IMG/VR virus record: IMGVR_UViG_3300046000_005070
Location: 1-59,608 of that record
Reading direction: 5' to 3' (one strand)
DNA from: a virus
DNA: 59,608 bases
Shown here: one piece after another, positions 50,871-59,405 of the stretch
Numbering within the stretch: position 1 is the stretch's first letter
How the letters are laid out: each line of letters starts with the position of its first letter
Made by a program: the position numbers and the translations under genes
The notes under the pieces: model-generated
Database searches by the model: none
The model's input: the letters and a program-made list of their open reading frames with translations, nothing else
What the model was told of the DNA's origin: nothing

Positions 50871-53800
50871 TGGCTTTTAGGACAATCCGCGGTAAAACTT
50901 CTCTTCTTGGACAAGGATCTAAGTTAGAAACACCAATTAACCTAGACCCTCAAAACTTTGAGGGTGCTATTGTTTATGGTGATGATACATTTGTTTACTA
51001 TTCAAATGGAACTCTGTGGATTAGATTAAATGAAGGTCTCCAAGGTTTACAAGGACTTCAGGGTATCCAAGGTTTGCAGGGATTTCAAGGCTTGCAGGGT
51101 ATACCTGGTCAAGGATTACAGGGTCTACAAGGTTACCAAGGTATACAAGGTATTCAAGGCCAGGTAGGTCAAGGTATTCAAGGTATCCAGGGACCTCAAG
51201 GCATTCAGGGCGAACAAGGTACACAAGGAATTCAGGGCCCTCAAGGAATTCAGGGCCAACAAGGTATTCAGGGAACTCAAGGTATAATAGGACCTCAGGG
51301 TCTCCAGGGATCACAGGGTGTTCAAGGTAATCAGGGTATTCAGGGTCAGCAAGGTATTCAAGGTTCCACTGGTGAGCAAGGTATTCAGGGTCTTGTCGGG
51401 CAGCAAGGACTTCAAGGTATACAAGGTTCAATAGGAATTCAAGGTATACAGGGTGCTCAAGGCATTCAAGGAACTCAAGGTATTCAAGGAACTCAGGGAA
51501 CACAAGGTGAACAGGGTATTCAAGGAACTCAGGGTGAACAAGGTATTCAAGGAATACAGGGTACTATAGGACCACAAGGAATACAAGGAACTCAGGGGAA
51601 CCAGGGAACTCAAGGTGTTCAAGGAACTCAGGGGAACCAGGGAACTCAAGGTGTTCAAGGTACACAGGGTATTCAAGGTACTCAAGGGCCACAGGGTATT
51701 CAGGGACTTGTCGGTCAGCAAGGACTTCAAGGTATACAAGGTTCGATAGGAACTCAAGGTATTCAAGGTACACAGGGGACACAGGGTATTCAGGGGCCAC
51801 AGGGTACTCAAGGTGTTCAAGGTATCCAAGGATATCAAGGAATTCAGGGATCTCAAGGTATTCAGGGGCCACAGGGTACTCAAGGTGTTCAAGGTACTCA
51901 AGGTCGCCAAGGTCTTCAAGGAACTTATGGGCCATCATTAACAATTATCGGATCTGTTCTTGATGTTTCAAATTACACACCCCCAGATGATGAACAAGAT
52001 GTTTTAAATACTGCATTTAACACTGCAGTTGCGGGCAATGGTGTGATAGATCAAGCATCTGGCAATCTCTGGGTTTATGATGGTGTTAATTGGAACAATG
52101 TTGGACAAATTCAAGGTCCACAAGGCGCCCAAGGTACACAGGGTATAACAGGATCAGGAATTCAAGGTATTATTGGAAGCCAAGGTATTCAAGGTAATCA
52201 AGGTATCCAGGGGCCGCAAGGAACTCAAGGAACTCAAGGTATCCAGGGACCACAAGGTATCCAAGGACCTCAGGGTATTCAAGGTTCTATTGGCATTCAA
52301 GGTATTCAGGGTCCACAAGGTATCCAAGGGACACAGGGTACTCAGGGTATTCAAGGTTCTATTGGTTCCCAAGGTATTCAAGGCTCTATTGGTTTCCAAG
52401 GTATTCAAGGCACTCAGGGTGAACAGGGTGTCCAAGGTATACAAGGTTTGATAGGAACTCAAGGTATTCAGGGACCACAGGGTATTCAAGGAACTCAAGG
52501 CCGACAAGGTATTCAAGGTCTATTTGGTATTCAAGGTAACCAAGGTATTCAGGGTAACCAAGGTATTCAAGGTCTATTTGGTATTCAAGGTATTCAGGGT
52601 ATTCAAGGTTCTATTGGTATTCAAGGTATTCAGGGACCACAGGGTATTCAAGGATCTCAAGGTATTCAGGGTATACAAGGATCTATTGGCGCTCAAGGTA
52701 TTCAAGGCACTCAAGGTATTCAAGGCACTCAAGGTATTATTGGAAGCCAAGGTATTCAAGGTAATCAAGGCATCCAGGGGCCGCAAGGTATTCAAGGCGC
52801 TCAAGGTATTATTGGAAGCCAAGGTATTCAAGGTACTCAAGGTACTCAAGGTATACAAGGTCAAGTAGGACAGGGTATTCAAGGTTTACAAGGACCTCAA
52901 GGTCAACAAGGTGTGCAAGGAACTCAGGGCCCGCAAGGAACTCAAGGTGTTCAAGGTCAAATCGGTCAACAAGGTATCCAAGGCTCTCAGGGTGTTCAAG
53001 GTATTCAAGGCATTCTTGGTAATCAAGGTATTCAAGGTATTTCAGGATTTGTCGGAGCAGTAGGTTCTCAAGGTGTCCAAGGTATTCAAGGTCTATTTGG
53101 TAATCAAGGTATTCAAGGCCGTCAAGGTATTATAGGGCCAATAGGTGTTCAAGGTCTAAGAGGCGCTCAAGGTGTCCAAGGAACTCAAGGAACTCAGGGT
53201 GTTCAAGGTTTACAAGGTCTTGTTGGCCAAGGTATTCAGGGACTTCAAGGTGTTCAAGGTACATTCGGACCTGCGCTTACTGTTATTGGAAGTATTAGTG
53301 TAGCAAGTGATGCGGCACTTAAAATTGCGTTTCCAAGTGCAGTTTCAGGTAATGCTGTAATTGAAACCAGTACCGGTAAATTATGGGTTTATGATGGTGT
53401 AAATTGGTCTGAAGTAGGTCAATTCGTTGGAGCTCAAGGTATTCAGGGGCGCCAAGGTGTTCAAGGCATTCAGGGACTTGTTGGTCAAGGCATACAAGGT
53501 ATTCAGGGACCTCAAGGTACTCAAGGTCTACAAGGTGTCCAAGGAATTCAAGGTTCAACTGGGTCTCAAGGTAGACAAGGTGTCCAAGGTATACAAGGTC
53601 TTGTGGGCCAAGGCCTACAGGGGCTTCAAGGTCGACAAGGTATACAGGGTGTTCCTGGGTCATTTGCCGCTCAAGGTATCCAGGGTGTTCAAGGTATATC
53701 CGGTCAAAGTTTCAATCAAGGCCTACAAGGTGTTCAGGGTACACAAGGCCGTCAAGGTTTCCAGGGAATATCGGGTCAAAGTTTTAACCAAGGTGTTCAA

Positions 53801-54934
53801 GGTGTTCAAGGGCAATCTGGTTCCGCAGTATTACAAGGTTTCCAGGGACTTCAAGGTACCGATGGTTTGTTTGCAGGACAAGGTATTCAAGGTCGCCAAG
53901 GTGTCCAAGGCCAATCTGGATCTGCTGTTGCTCAAGGTTTCCAGGGACTTCAAGGTACTTCAGGCTCTGCTGTTGCACAAGGTTATCAAGGTATACAAGG
54001 ACAGTCTGGATCTGCTGTAGCCCAAGGTTTCCAGGGACTTCAAGGTACTTCAGGGCAAAGTTTCAACCAAGGCTTACAAGGTGTTCAAGGACAATCTGGT
54101 AATGCGGTTGCTCAAGGTTTCCAAGGACTTCAAGGTACTTCTGGTCAAAGCTTTAATCAAGGTCTCCAAGGTATTCAGGGTGTTCAGGGCGGCGGAGGTG
54201 TTATTGGTAACCAAGGTCTACAAGGTCGCCAAGGTGTCCAAGGAACTATTGGTGGTCAAGGTATTCAAGGTCTTTCAGGTGTAAGTTTCAACCAAGGTCT
54301 CCAAGGTCTACAAGGTCGCCAAGGTGTACAAGGAACTATTGGTGGTCAAGGTCTTTCAGGTGTTGGTGCTAACGGTTCACAGGGTATCCAAGGTATCCAA
54401 GGTATTCAAGGTCGCCAAGGTATTCAGGGTACTTTAGGTCTGCAAGGTATAACAGGAGTTGGGTCACAAGGTATTCAAGGGATCTTTGGTATCCAAGGTA
54501 TTCAAGGTACTACAGGTGTTACTGCCGACCAAACAGTAAATACTTCGAGTAACGTACGATTTAACAGTCTTGGGGTAGGAACTACCGCATCTGGAACTGC
54601 AGGTGAAATTAGAGCAACTAATAATATTACTGCTTATTATTCCGATGATAGACTTAAAACTAGACTTGGGTTAATTGAAAATGCACTTGAAAAAGTTAAA
54701 ACACTTGATGGTTTCTATTATGAAGCAAATGAAATTGCTCAGAGAATGGGTTACAAACCAATAAGAGAAGTCGGTATTTCTGCTCAGAAAGTGAAAGAAA
54801 TTTTACCAGAAATTGTTGCTCCAGCTCCAATTGATGAAAGATATCTGACTGTAAGATATGAAAAAATAGTTCCACTTCTAATTGAAGCAATTAAAGAACT
54901 ATCTGTAAAAATTGAAAGTCTGGAAGGGAAATAA
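50870..54934 (+). CDS. Collagen-like fibre with C-terminal Peptidase_S74
   Basis: 1354-aa protein. Residues 1-54 are an adaptor (MAFRTIRGKTSLLGQGSKLE, ending WIRLNEG). From about residue 55 to 1215 it is Gly-X-Y collagen repeat, in which Y is glutamine in almost every triplet (GIQGPQGIQGTQ) and proline is rare. Two related islands interrupt it at about 352-415 and 798-853; both contain GPxLTxIGS and LWVYDGVNW with an NVGQ or EVGQ ending. The last 130 residues are an S74 self-cleaving chaperone (YSDDRLKTRLG, VGISAQKVKEILPEIV). The product should be a very long trimeric fibre of triple helix. AGGAGACC-type ribosome binding site upstream. Confidence 0.9.
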   Translation: MAFRTIRGKTSLLGQGSKLETPINLDPQNFEGAIVYGDDTFVYYSNGTLWIRLNEGLQGLQGLQGIQGLQGFQGLQGIPGQGLQGLQGYQGIQGIQGQVGQGIQGIQGPQGIQGEQGTQGIQGPQGIQGQQGIQGTQGIIGPQGLQGSQGVQGNQGIQGQQGIQGSTGEQGIQGLVGQQGLQGIQGSIGIQGIQGAQGIQGTQGIQGTQGTQGEQGIQGTQGEQGIQGIQGTIGPQGIQGTQGNQGTQGVQGTQGNQGTQGVQGTQGIQGTQGPQGIQGLVGQQGLQGIQGSIGTQGIQGTQGTQGIQGPQGTQGVQGIQGYQGIQGSQGIQGPQGTQGVQGTQGRQGLQGTYGPSLTIIGSVLDVSNYTPPDDEQDVLNTAFNTAVAGNGVIDQASGNLWVYDGVNWNNVGQIQGPQGAQGTQGITGSGIQGIIGSQGIQGNQGIQGPQGTQGTQGIQGPQGIQGPQGIQGSIGIQGIQGPQGIQGTQGTQGIQGSIGSQGIQGSIGFQGIQGTQGEQGVQGIQGLIGTQGIQGPQGIQGTQGRQGIQGLFGIQGNQGIQGNQGIQGLFGIQGIQGIQGSIGIQGIQGPQGIQGSQGIQGIQGSIGAQGIQGTQGIQGTQGIIGSQGIQGNQGIQGPQGIQGAQGIIGSQGIQGTQGTQGIQGQVGQGIQGLQGPQGQQGVQGTQGPQGTQGVQGQIGQQGIQGSQGVQGIQGILGNQGIQGISGFVGAVGSQGVQGIQGLFGNQGIQGRQGIIGPIGVQGLRGAQGVQGTQGTQGVQGLQGLVGQGIQGLQGVQGTFGPALTVIGSISVASDAALKIAFPSAVSGNAVIETSTGKLWVYDGVNWSEVGQFVGAQGIQGRQGVQGIQGLVGQGIQGIQGPQGTQGLQGVQGIQGSTGSQGRQGVQGIQGLVGQGLQGLQGRQGIQGVPGSFAAQGIQGVQGISGQSFNQGLQGVQGTQGRQGFQGISGQSFNQGVQGVQGQSGSAVLQGFQGLQGTDGLFAGQGIQGRQGVQGQSGSAVAQGFQGLQGTSGSAVAQGYQGIQGQSGSAVAQGFQGLQGTSGQSFNQGLQGVQGQSGNAVAQGFQGLQGTSGQSFNQGLQGIQGVQGGGGVIGNQGLQGRQGVQGTIGGQGIQGLSGVSFNQGLQGLQGRQGVQGTIGGQGLSGVGANGSQGIQGIQGIQGRQGIQGTLGLQGITGVGSQGIQGIFGIQGIQGTTGVTADQTVNTSSNVRFNSLGVGTTASGTAGEIRATNNITAYYSDDRLKTRLGLIENALEKVKTLDGFYYEANEIAQRMGYKPIREVGISAQKVKEILPEIVAPAPIDERYLTVRYEKIVPLLIEAIKELSVKIESLEGK
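51034..54512 (+). repeat. Collagen-like Gly-X-Gln codon repeat array
   Basis: About 3.5 kb of nine-base units (GGT-ATT-CAA and variants), interrupted twice by non-collagen islands. Synonymous variation at GGT/GGA/GGC/GGG and CAA/CAG breaks up perfect repetition, but many longer blocks recur, so slippage and recombination are likely. Neighbouring copies differ mainly in the X residue (I, L, V, T, P, N, S). Confidence 0.9.
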
Positions 54935-54937
54935 GTA

Positions 54938-55978
54938 ATGACCCTTCCACTATTTCCTAACGGAATATCAACAAATCAAATGAATGTCGAGTTGGCAAGA
55001 ACTGACACGACAACTCTGACTATGAATGAAAATATTGTTCGGGATATGCTGGCAGGAGATACGCCAAATCTTGCGGCAGCACCATATGCAAATTTATCAC
55101 AAATATCATTTTCGGATGGACACGGAAAAGATGCACCATTTAGAGCATCAATTTCTACTAATGCAAATGATGTTAATGTTAGAACATATTTAATAGGACT
55201 TGGATGGGATCAAGCTAAAAGAGTTGTATTAACAATAGATTCGGGTATTACGGTATCAACAACCAGTTCAGGTGCAGGTTTTTATGCCCTTACAGTTTCT
55301 GGCTCATTTCCTAAAGGTATTCGTATTGTTAATAACGGTACTATAGCAGGAAAAGGCGGTCCTGGTGGAAATGGTGGTGGTTCTCCAGCAACAAATTCAA
55401 CATCATTACGAGGTACTGCTGGAGGTTCTGGAGGTGCTGCATTATATGCTAGCACTGCGGTGACTGTTATTAATAATGGTACTATAGCTGGTGGTGGCGG
55501 CGGCGGCGGCGGCAGTGCTGGTGTATATGCTGTTATGACTGCAAATGCTAAAAAGTTATGGGCCGGGGGTCCTGGCGGTGGAGGTGGTGCAGGCGGCACT
55601 GGAGGTACTGGAGGTACTCGCGGCACAACAACATGGCAATCTCCTATTATTCCTGCAATAACATATCCGACAAATGGTTCTAGTGGCACTGCCACAGCAG
55701 GAGGAAGTGGTGGTGATGGTGGTAACTATGCATTTAATGATGGATCCGGTGGTAGCGGCGGGTTGATCTGGTCAAATCCACCAAATGGTGGTAGCGGTGG
55801 GGCTTTGGGCAGTGCCGGAACAAGTGGAAATTCTGCAGGCGGGGCATTTGGTTCCGCGACTATTGTTAATGGATCTGCAGGCGGCGCTGGTGGAGCTGCA
55901 GGTCTTGCAGTTAAAGGGTCAAATTATGTTACTTTTTCTACATTAGGAACTGTAGCAGGCGGGACAGAAACAGTTTAA
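54938..55978 (+). CDS. Glycine-rich adhesin (gp38-like)
   Basis: 346-aa protein. About 110 residues of N-terminal adaptor end with VRTYLIGLGWDQAKRVVLTI and a beta strand. The remaining part is glycine-rich, with runs such as GGGGGGGGSAG and GGPGGGGGAGGTGGTGG separated by short variable loops. This resembles gp38 adhesins of T-even-like phages, in which stacked polyglycine II helices present hypervariable loops that bind the receptor. It follows the long collagen-like fibre directly, as gp38 follows gp37. NNGTIAG segments occur twice (IVNNGTIAGKGG and INNGTIAGGGG). Confidence 0.75.
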   Translation: MTLPLFPNGISTNQMNVELARTDTTTLTMNENIVRDMLAGDTPNLAAAPYANLSQISFSDGHGKDAPFRASISTNANDVNVRTYLIGLGWDQAKRVVLTIDSGITVSTTSSGAGFYALTVSGSFPKGIRIVNNGTIAGKGGPGGNGGGSPATNSTSLRGTAGGSGGAALYASTAVTVINNGTIAGGGGGGGGSAGVYAVMTANAKKLWAGGPGGGGGAGGTGGTGGTRGTTTWQSPIIPAITYPTNGSSGTATAGGSGGDGGNYAFNDGSGGSGGLIWSNPPNGGSGGALGSAGTSGNSAGGAFGSATIVNGSAGGAGGAAGLAVKGSNYVTFSTLGTVAGGTETV

Positions 55979-55990
55979 TAGGAAAACAAC

Positions 55991-56431
55991 ATGCAAATCA
56001 AATATACATATAAAGTATTAAATGTTGATACAAATGGAAGAACTATGGAAGTTAAATATACATCACCAACTCATGGTGATATGAATGTATATACAAGAAT
56101 TCCATATGAAGGTGAAACTTTAGAAGCTGTAATAGTCCAATATTCACCTGTTGCATATTGGATAGAAAAAGATGCAGTAGTTCAAACTATAGATGTTGCA
56201 GCTGCATTCGGTGCAATTGATTATTCTGATGAACCTACATTGGAAGAGCGCTCAGGACAAATGAGAGCAATCCGTAATCAACTGCTTCTTCTTTGTGACT
56301 ATACACAACTTCCAGATGCACCTGCTTCGATCAATAAAGAAGCTTGGTCACTATATCGTCAAGAATTAAGAGATGTGACATCACAAGCTGGTTTCCCAGA
56401 CAATATTGTATGGCCGACACCGCCTCAGTAA
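55991..56431 (+). CDS. Phage tail assembly chaperone-like protein (fibre region)
   Basis: 146-aa protein. The C-terminal half QMRAIRNQLLLLCDYTQLPD, then WSLYRQELRDVTSQAGFPDN and IVWPTPP, is the signature of the small phage tail assembly chaperone family often found with fibre genes. The N-terminal half is a small beta domain. It is likely needed for folding or attaching the neighbouring adhesins. AGGAAAACAAC precedes the ATG. Confidence 0.85.
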   Translation: MQIKYTYKVLNVDTNGRTMEVKYTSPTHGDMNVYTRIPYEGETLEAVIVQYSPVAYWIEKDAVVQTIDVAAAFGAIDYSDEPTLEERSGQMRAIRNQLLLLCDYTQLPDAPASINKEAWSLYRQELRDVTSQAGFPDNIVWPTPPQ

Positions 56432-56439
56432 TATAAATA
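56432..56439 (+). promoter_or_regulatory. Late promoter TATAAATA before the RCC1 gene cluster
   Basis: Late box in the 44-base gap after the assembly chaperone gene, 37 bases before the ATG at 56476. It would drive the short fibre-like gene and both propeller genes. Confidence 0.65.
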
Positions 56440-56475
56440 CTTGTATAGCCGAGTACTCATGAAAGGGGCGCGAAG

Positions 56476-56730
56476 ATGGCAATCAAGATTCAAGGCACTA
56501 CGATCATCAATGATCAAACTGCTTACATAGATTTAGCTGGAACTACAGCAGTCAAAGTTCCTGCGGGAACAACTGGTCAGCAACCAACTGGTGTTCTAGG
56601 TCAGTTGCGCTACAATACTACAACAAATTCGTTTGAAGGTTATAGTAATGCTGGTTGGGGTTCCATTGGCGGCGGTGGCGGAGCAGGTACTGATGAATTT
56701 GCAAGAACAATAGCATTTTTAGGATTATAA
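56476..56730 (+). CDS. Short fibre N-terminal-like protein
   Basis: 84-aa protein. IQGTTIINDQTAYIDLAG and GQLRYNTTTNSFEGYSNAGW are motifs seen in longer phage fibre and adhesin proteins, where they surround the trimeric shaft. A glycine run (GGGGGAG) and a short tail follow. It may be a stand-alone adaptor for the propeller protein encoded one base later, or a remnant of a larger fibre. AAAGGGGCG ribosome binding site upstream. Confidence 0.7.
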   Translation: MAIKIQGTTIINDQTAYIDLAGTTAVKVPAGTTGQQPTGVLGQLRYNTTTNSFEGYSNAGWGSIGGGGGAGTDEFARTIAFLGL

Positions 56731-56731
56731 T

Positions 56732-58057
56732 ATGATACCTGTAAATAGTCTCATTACAAAATTAAATTCTGCTATAGCAACTGGTGGATTGACTAGTCTT
56801 GAATTAGCACAAGTTTTTGGTGCAATAGAATCAATAGAAAAAAGTGGTATAGGAGTTGTTACTGCAACTTTAAATTTACCGCCTGCTGCCAATAATAAAG
56901 GTAGATTTGTATACATCACTTCTGAAAGTAAATATGTATATAGCAATGGTATTACTTGGGACATTAATAATATACTTAGATTTCCAGATGCCAATGGATA
57001 TGCATGGGGCACCGCTGTCTATGGTAGACTTGGCGATGGTACTACTGTTGCTAAATCATCACCTGTTTCTGTAATAGGTGGTTTTACAGATTGGGTTCAA
57101 CTAAATGCTGGCTCTCAACATAGTTTTGGTATTCGTGCAAATGGGACTGCATGGGCGTGGGGTGCCGCCACCTCGGGAAAACTAGGTGATGGAACAACTG
57201 TTTCTAAATCATCTCCTGTATCGGTTGCAGGTGGGTACACTGATTGGGTTCAAGTAAGTGCAGGTGCCACACATAGTCTTGGCTTAAGAGCAAATGGGAC
57301 TGCGTGGGCATGGGGCGCTGGTACAAACGGAAGACTTGGTGACAACACTGCAGTAGCAAAATCGGCTCCTGTATCGGTTGCAGGTGGTTTTATAGATTGG
57401 GTGCAAGTAAGTGCTGGCGCCATTCATAGTCTCGGTGTAAGAGCAAATGGAACCGCATGGGCTTGGGGTTCTGGTGCAAGTGGTATTTTGGGGGACAATA
57501 CCACAGTATCCAAATCGTCTCCAGTTTTGGTGGTAGGTGGCTTTACAGATTGGATTCAAGTAAGTGCTGGTGCCACACATAGTCTTGGCTTAAGAGCAAA
57601 TGGAACTGCTTGGGCATGGGGGCCGAGCACAAATGGCAGACTTGGTGATGGAACAATAGTTTCTAAATTGTCTCCAGTTTCAGTGGTAGGTGGTTTTACG
57701 GATTGGATTCAAGTAAGTGCGGGCGGCTTGAGCAGCGGGCATAGTGTCGGTCTTCGAGCTAATGGAACTGCTTGGGCATGGGGTTATAATACTAACGGTC
57801 AATTAGGTGATGGTACGGTTTCATCTAGAACATCACCAGTATCTGTAGTTGGTGGTTTTACAGATTGGGTTCAAGTAAATGCCGGGACCTCTAATAGTGT
57901 CGGTCTTCGAGCTAATGGAACTGCTTGGGCTTGGGGTGCTGCTATTTTAGGTGACAACACGGCAGTAGGTAAATTGTCTCCAGTATCTATAGTGGGATCC
58001 CTCAATTGGGTTCAAATAAGCACAAATGTTGCCCATATGTTAGGAATTAAAGCATGA
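56732..58057 (+). CDS. Seven-bladed RCC1-type propeller protein 1
   Basis: 441-aa protein. About 88 residues form an N-terminal adaptor (helical start, then KGRFVYITSESKYVYSNGIT). The rest is seven repeats of about 50 residues: AWAWGxxxxGxLGD, an SPVSVVGGFTDWVQVSAG stretch, then HSLGLRANGT. The motif W(G)xNxxGQLGDGT...SPV...W..VsaG..HslalraNGt is the RCC1 beta-propeller pattern. In bacteria such repeats occur in surface and secreted proteins; here the place in the adhesin region suggests a receptor-binding head. The last blade is shortened (ILGDNTAVGKLSPVS). The end overlaps the next gene (ATGA). Confidence 0.88.
   Translation: MIPVNSLITKLNSAIATGGLTSLELAQVFGAIESIEKSGIGVVTATLNLPPAANNKGRFVYITSESKYVYSNGITWDINNILRFPDANGYAWGTAVYGRLGDGTTVAKSSPVSVIGGFTDWVQLNAGSQHSFGIRANGTAWAWGAATSGKLGDGTTVSKSSPVSVAGGYTDWVQVSAGATHSLGLRANGTAWAWGAGTNGRLGDNTAVAKSAPVSVAGGFIDWVQVSAGAIHSLGVRANGTAWAWGSGASGILGDNTTVSKSSPVLVVGGFTDWIQVSAGATHSLGLRANGTAWAWGPSTNGRLGDGTIVSKLSPVSVVGGFTDWIQVSAGGLSSGHSVGLRANGTAWAWGYNTNGQLGDGTVSSRTSPVSVVGGFTDWVQVNAGTSNSVGLRANGTAWAWGAAILGDNTAVGKLSPVSIVGSLNWVQISTNVAHMLGIKA
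56995..58050 (+). repeat. RCC1 repeat array 1
   Basis: Seven in-frame units with a period near 150 bases. Nearly identical blocks encoding GGFTDWIQVSAG and RANGTAWAWG recur, while the 4-6 codons between AWAWG and LGD differ in every unit. Confidence 0.85.
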
Positions 58058-59388
58058 CAGCAATATTAAATATTATTGAAATTATAGTAGATAAAATTAC
58101 TAATTCTACAACAGAACAAGAATTTCTATTCCTTTCTAAGATTATAGAAAAATTAAATGTAAATAAAGTAAAAACTGTAACTTTATATACAGATATGTTT
58201 GATGATTCTTATACATATGGTGATCTGTATTTTGTAGAAACTGAAAATTCTCTATATTATAGTTTTGGCCCTAATAGACTTAAGGTAGTAGAAGGAAGTC
58301 CAAGTCTATTCTCATTTGGCGAAAATGGATCTGGACAATTAGGCGATAATACCGGTATAGGAAAGCAATCACCAGTTTCAGTAGTTGGTGGTTTTACAGA
58401 TTGGATTTATTCGAGTTCTGGATTTAGTCATAATCATGTAATTAGATCTAATGGTACTTTATGGGGTTGGGGATATAACGGCAACGGCCGAATAGGTGAC
58501 AATACTGTTACAGTTAGATCATCACCTGTATCTGTTGTAGGTGGTTTTACAGATTGGACAGAAGTAAGTGCTGGAAATGCATTTTCTCTAGGTTTAAGAG
58601 CAAACGGAACTGCCTGGGCCTGGGGTAATAATACTAGGGGCCAATTAGGTGATGAAACAATAGTTTCTAAATTATCTCCTGTATCTGTAGTCGGTGGTTA
58701 TGTTGATTGGATTCAAGTAAGTGCTGGGCCAGCCTCATTCCCGCATAGTGTAGGTTTAAGAGCAAACGGAACTGCCTGGTCCTGGGGTAATAATGGTAAC
58801 GGACAGCTTGGAGATAACACTTTAGTATCCAAATCTTCCCCTGTATCGGTTGTAGGTGGTTTTACAGATTGGACACAAGTAAGCGCCGGAGGTTACCATA
58901 GTTTGGGAATTAGAGAAAATGGAACTGCGTGGGCGTGGGGAGCGAACACAAATGGAAGACTTGGTGATAATACTACAGTAGGTAAATCGTCTCCAGTGTC
59001 AGTAGTTGGTGGGTACACTGATTGGGTTCAAGTAAGTGCAGGTGATCGTCATAATCTCGGTATAAGAGCAAATGGAACTGCTTGGGCATGGGGTTATAAT
59101 CTATATGGAAGACTTGGCGATGGAACGACTGTTTCTAAATCATCTCCTGTGTCAGTTGTAGGTGGTTTTACAGATTGGGTTCAAGTAAGTGCTAATATAC
59201 ATAGTGTAGGATTAAGATTAAATGGTACAGCATGGGGCTGGGGTGGAAATGGTAGTGGCCGCTTAGGTGATGGTACTGTTACTAGTAGATTATCACCAGC
59301 ATCTGTCATTGGTGGATTTGGCAATTTTAATGATTGGGTTCAACTAAATGCTGGTGGTGCATTTAGTGTCGGTATAAGAACATTATAA
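58054..59388 (+). CDS. Seven-bladed RCC1-type propeller protein 2
   Basis: 444-aa protein with the same layout as its upstream neighbour. About 85 N-terminal residues differ in sequence (LFLSKIIEKLNVNKVKTVTL, FVETENSLYYSFGPN) but look like the same adaptor type. Seven RCC1 units follow, from LFSFGENGSGQLGDN to the final GRLGDGTVTSRLSPASVIGG. Blade 3 carries a small insertion (GPASFPHSVGL) matching one in blade 5 of the first protein (GGLSSGHSVGL). The propeller halves of the two genes are clearly paralogous and the adaptors much less so, suggesting domain exchange. It starts in the stop codon of the first gene. Confidence 0.88.
   Translation: MTAILNIIEIIVDKITNSTTEQEFLFLSKIIEKLNVNKVKTVTLYTDMFDDSYTYGDLYFVETENSLYYSFGPNRLKVVEGSPSLFSFGENGSGQLGDNTGIGKQSPVSVVGGFTDWIYSSSGFSHNHVIRSNGTLWGWGYNGNGRIGDNTVTVRSSPVSVVGGFTDWTEVSAGNAFSLGLRANGTAWAWGNNTRGQLGDETIVSKLSPVSVVGGYVDWIQVSAGPASFPHSVGLRANGTAWSWGNNGNGQLGDNTLVSKSSPVSVVGGFTDWTQVSAGGYHSLGIRENGTAWAWGANTNGRLGDNTTVGKSSPVSVVGGYTDWVQVSAGDRHNLGIRANGTAWAWGYNLYGRLGDGTTVSKSSPVSVVGGFTDWVQVSANIHSVGLRLNGTAWGWGGNGSGRLGDGTVTSRLSPASVIGGFGNFNDWVQLNAGGAFSVGIRTL
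58309..59385 (+). repeat. RCC1 repeat array 2
   Basis: Seven units of about 150 bases, paralogous to array 1. Blocks such as the one encoding SPVSVVGGFTDW are close to identical within and between the two arrays, making the pair a likely recombination substrate. Confidence 0.85.
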
Positions 59389-59405
59389 TATAAGGATTAA
59401 GTAAT

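Noticed and set aside
51021-53663. Several long frames in other phases of the collagen-like gene
   Set aside because: They are by-products of the nine-base repeat, which keeps all phases free of stops; the translations are simple repeats.
51034-54512. Repeat array considered as CRISPR-like or a diversity-generating element
   Set aside because: The repeats are in-frame triplets with no unique spacers, and no reverse transcriptase or template repeat is present in the window.
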